Assembly (NCBI GenBank): GCA_009840695.1
Contig: VXNG01000153.1
Location: 1,899 to 8,729 of the forward strand
DNA length: 6,831 nucleotides
Direction: 5' to 3'
DNA from: Acidimicrobiaceae bacterium
GTDB lineage: Bacteria; Actinomycetota; Acidimicrobiia; Acidimicrobiales; Aldehydirespiratoraceae
Shown: positions 6,394-6,831 of the stretch, piece by piece
How the letters are laid out: each line of letters begins with the position of its first letter
How positions within the stretch are numbered: the first letter of the stretch is position 1
The notes under the pieces: generated by a model
The model's database searches: none
The model's input: the letters and a program-made list of their open reading frames with translations, nothing else
What the model was told of the DNA's origin: nothing
Made by a program: the position numbers and the translations under genes

Positions 6394-6616
6394 CGCTTGA
6401 ACCGGCCCACTGCCTCGTCAGTGGGCAGATCCCACTGGCCGATGCCAGCCACGCGGGCCCGAACGCCCCAGAAACACCCGCCACCCCGATAAGCCCGAAC
6501 CGCCGAACACAACACGTCAACACGTCGATGCAGCCCTGCGACGACCGCGCGTCGGCACTGGCCGCGTAGGCGGCTAGAACCGCTGTCTGGGCTGCCACGA
6601 TGAGCGCCACCCACAT
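6380..6616 (-). CDS. Possible small membrane or exported protein, unrecognised
   Basis: From ATG 6616 the frame gives 78 residues. It begins with a hydrophobic run M-W-V-A-L-I-V-A-A-Q-T-A-V-L-A-A-Y-A-A-S, has a short Cys-containing loop, and then a second moderately hydrophobic stretch (F-G-L-I-G-V-A-G-V-S-G-A-F-G-P-A-W-L). A GGAGGAGG sits 12 nt upstream of ATG 6616 (complement of 6629-6636), rather far for a ribosome-binding site. Starts at ATG 6655 or GTG 6673 would add a basic R-R-R-R segment in front, which would suit a signal peptide. Third codon positions are mostly G or C. The 3' end overlaps the vapC remnant tail to tail by 14 nt. I do not recognise a family, and it may be a chance ORF. 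Confidence 0.3.
   Translation of the reverse strand: MWVALIVAAQTAVLAAYAASADARSSQGCIDVLTCCVRRFGLIGVAGVSGAFGPAWLASASGICPLTRQWAGSSVRRP
6405..6426 (+). terminator. Hairpin 12 nt after the vapC remnant stop, possible terminator
   Basis: GCCCACTG at 6405-6412 pairs perfectly with CAGTGGGC at 6419-6426 around a 6-nt loop (CCTCGT). No T-run follows, so it is not a textbook intrinsic terminator, though high-GC actinobacterial hairpins often lack one. Its position just past the stop codon at 6391-6393 favours a terminator role. Confidence 0.4.
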
Positions 6617-6673
6617 GCTTCCCGGTCGCCTCCTCCGACCTCCCAGCGCGCGCATAATGACAGAAACTTCCAC

Positions 6674-6831
6674 CTGGTCGTCGTTGGTTTGGGCACCCGA
6701 GAGTTCACTCGGAAAACCCCCGGCGACCGGTGGATAGTCTTCACCTACCGGCGCGGCCTCTCATTCTGCGGGATTGTTCGTGAGAGTCATCACCGCCCAG
6801 GCACGAATAGCCCGGCTGTCCGACGGGTGCC
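6674..6831. other. Right-edge sequence without an assignable gene
   Basis: No complete gene is visible. On the + strand a frame with GTG at 6780 reads V-R-V-I-T-A-Q-A-R-I-A-R-L-S-D-G and leaves the window. On the - strand a frame entering from the edge reads H-P-S-D-S-R-A-I-R-A-W-A-V-M-T-L-T-N-N-P-A-E and then stops. Either could be the edge of a neighbouring gene, and they exclude each other. A short dyad CCGAG-AGTTCA-CTCGG lies near 6698-6713. No RNA gene or insertion-sequence end could be recognised. Confidence 0.3.

Noticed and set aside
6252..6569. A 105-codon + strand ORF over the end of the vapC remnant
   Set aside because: It overlaps the VapC C-terminal block in the wrong frame and is basic, low-complexity sequence with no recognisable domain.
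6690..6735. Short inverted repeat and C-rich tract near the right edge considered as an insertion-sequence end
   Set aside because: No matching inverted partner, target duplication or transposase fragment is visible in the window.

Overview
The window is about two-thirds G+C by eye. It is dominated by one very large minus-strand gene that starts near position 5788 and runs off the left edge. Its frame stays open for 1929 codons. I checked codon by codon and found no in-frame stop (no tta, cta or tca on the + strand in this phase) and no frame change. The product begins with a Sec-type signal peptide and is then built almost entirely of RCC1/BLIP-II-like beta-propeller repeats of about 37 residues (111 nt), with the core pattern F-x-x-[VI]-x-x-G-x-x-H-[TS]-C-G-L-R-x-D-x-x-[VI]-x-C-W-G. 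I count 48 repeats in the window, and the C-terminus lies outside it. The many other long open frames over this region, including a same-phase antisense frame of 801 codons, are shadows of this one gene.

Layout from the protein's N-terminus (right) to its truncated C-terminus (left): signal peptide and an unassigned stretch (5540-5788); segment 1 with 7 repeats (4763-5539); an acidic Pro/Glu linker (4595-4762); segment 2 with 14 repeats (3062-4594); a short linker; segment 3 with 15 repeats (1370-3016); a Pro/Gln linker; segment 4 with at least 12 repeats (2-1303). Segments 1-3 end in a blade reading V/L-P-x-G-x-[FL]-G. Segments 2-4 open with a G-G-V-I-S signature and a first blade carrying L-R-P-D, so the protein looks like tandem copies of a multi-blade module. 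Several repeats are nearly identical at the DNA level at 111- or 222-nt spacing, which points to recent repeat turnover.

Right of the big gene is a 90-bp divergent spacer with a perfect 6-bp dyad around a Shine-Dalgarno-like AGAAGGAG. Next comes a + strand remnant of a VapC-type PIN-domain toxin (about 6053-6393), with a frameshift near 6150 and no recognisable N-terminal catalytic motif. A hairpin lies just past its stop. A small minus-strand ORF with hydrophobic segments (6380-6616) is possible but weak. I could not assign 6674-6831.

The composition, the secreted RCC1-type repeats with paired cysteines and the VapC remnant fit a high-GC actinobacterium. Secreted RCC1-repeat proteins of this kind occur in Acidimicrobiia and related lineages, but the taxonomic placement is inference only. 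The repeat protein is probably an extracellular or surface binding protein. Nothing in the sequence identifies its ligand, and no enzyme domain is visible in the part seen.
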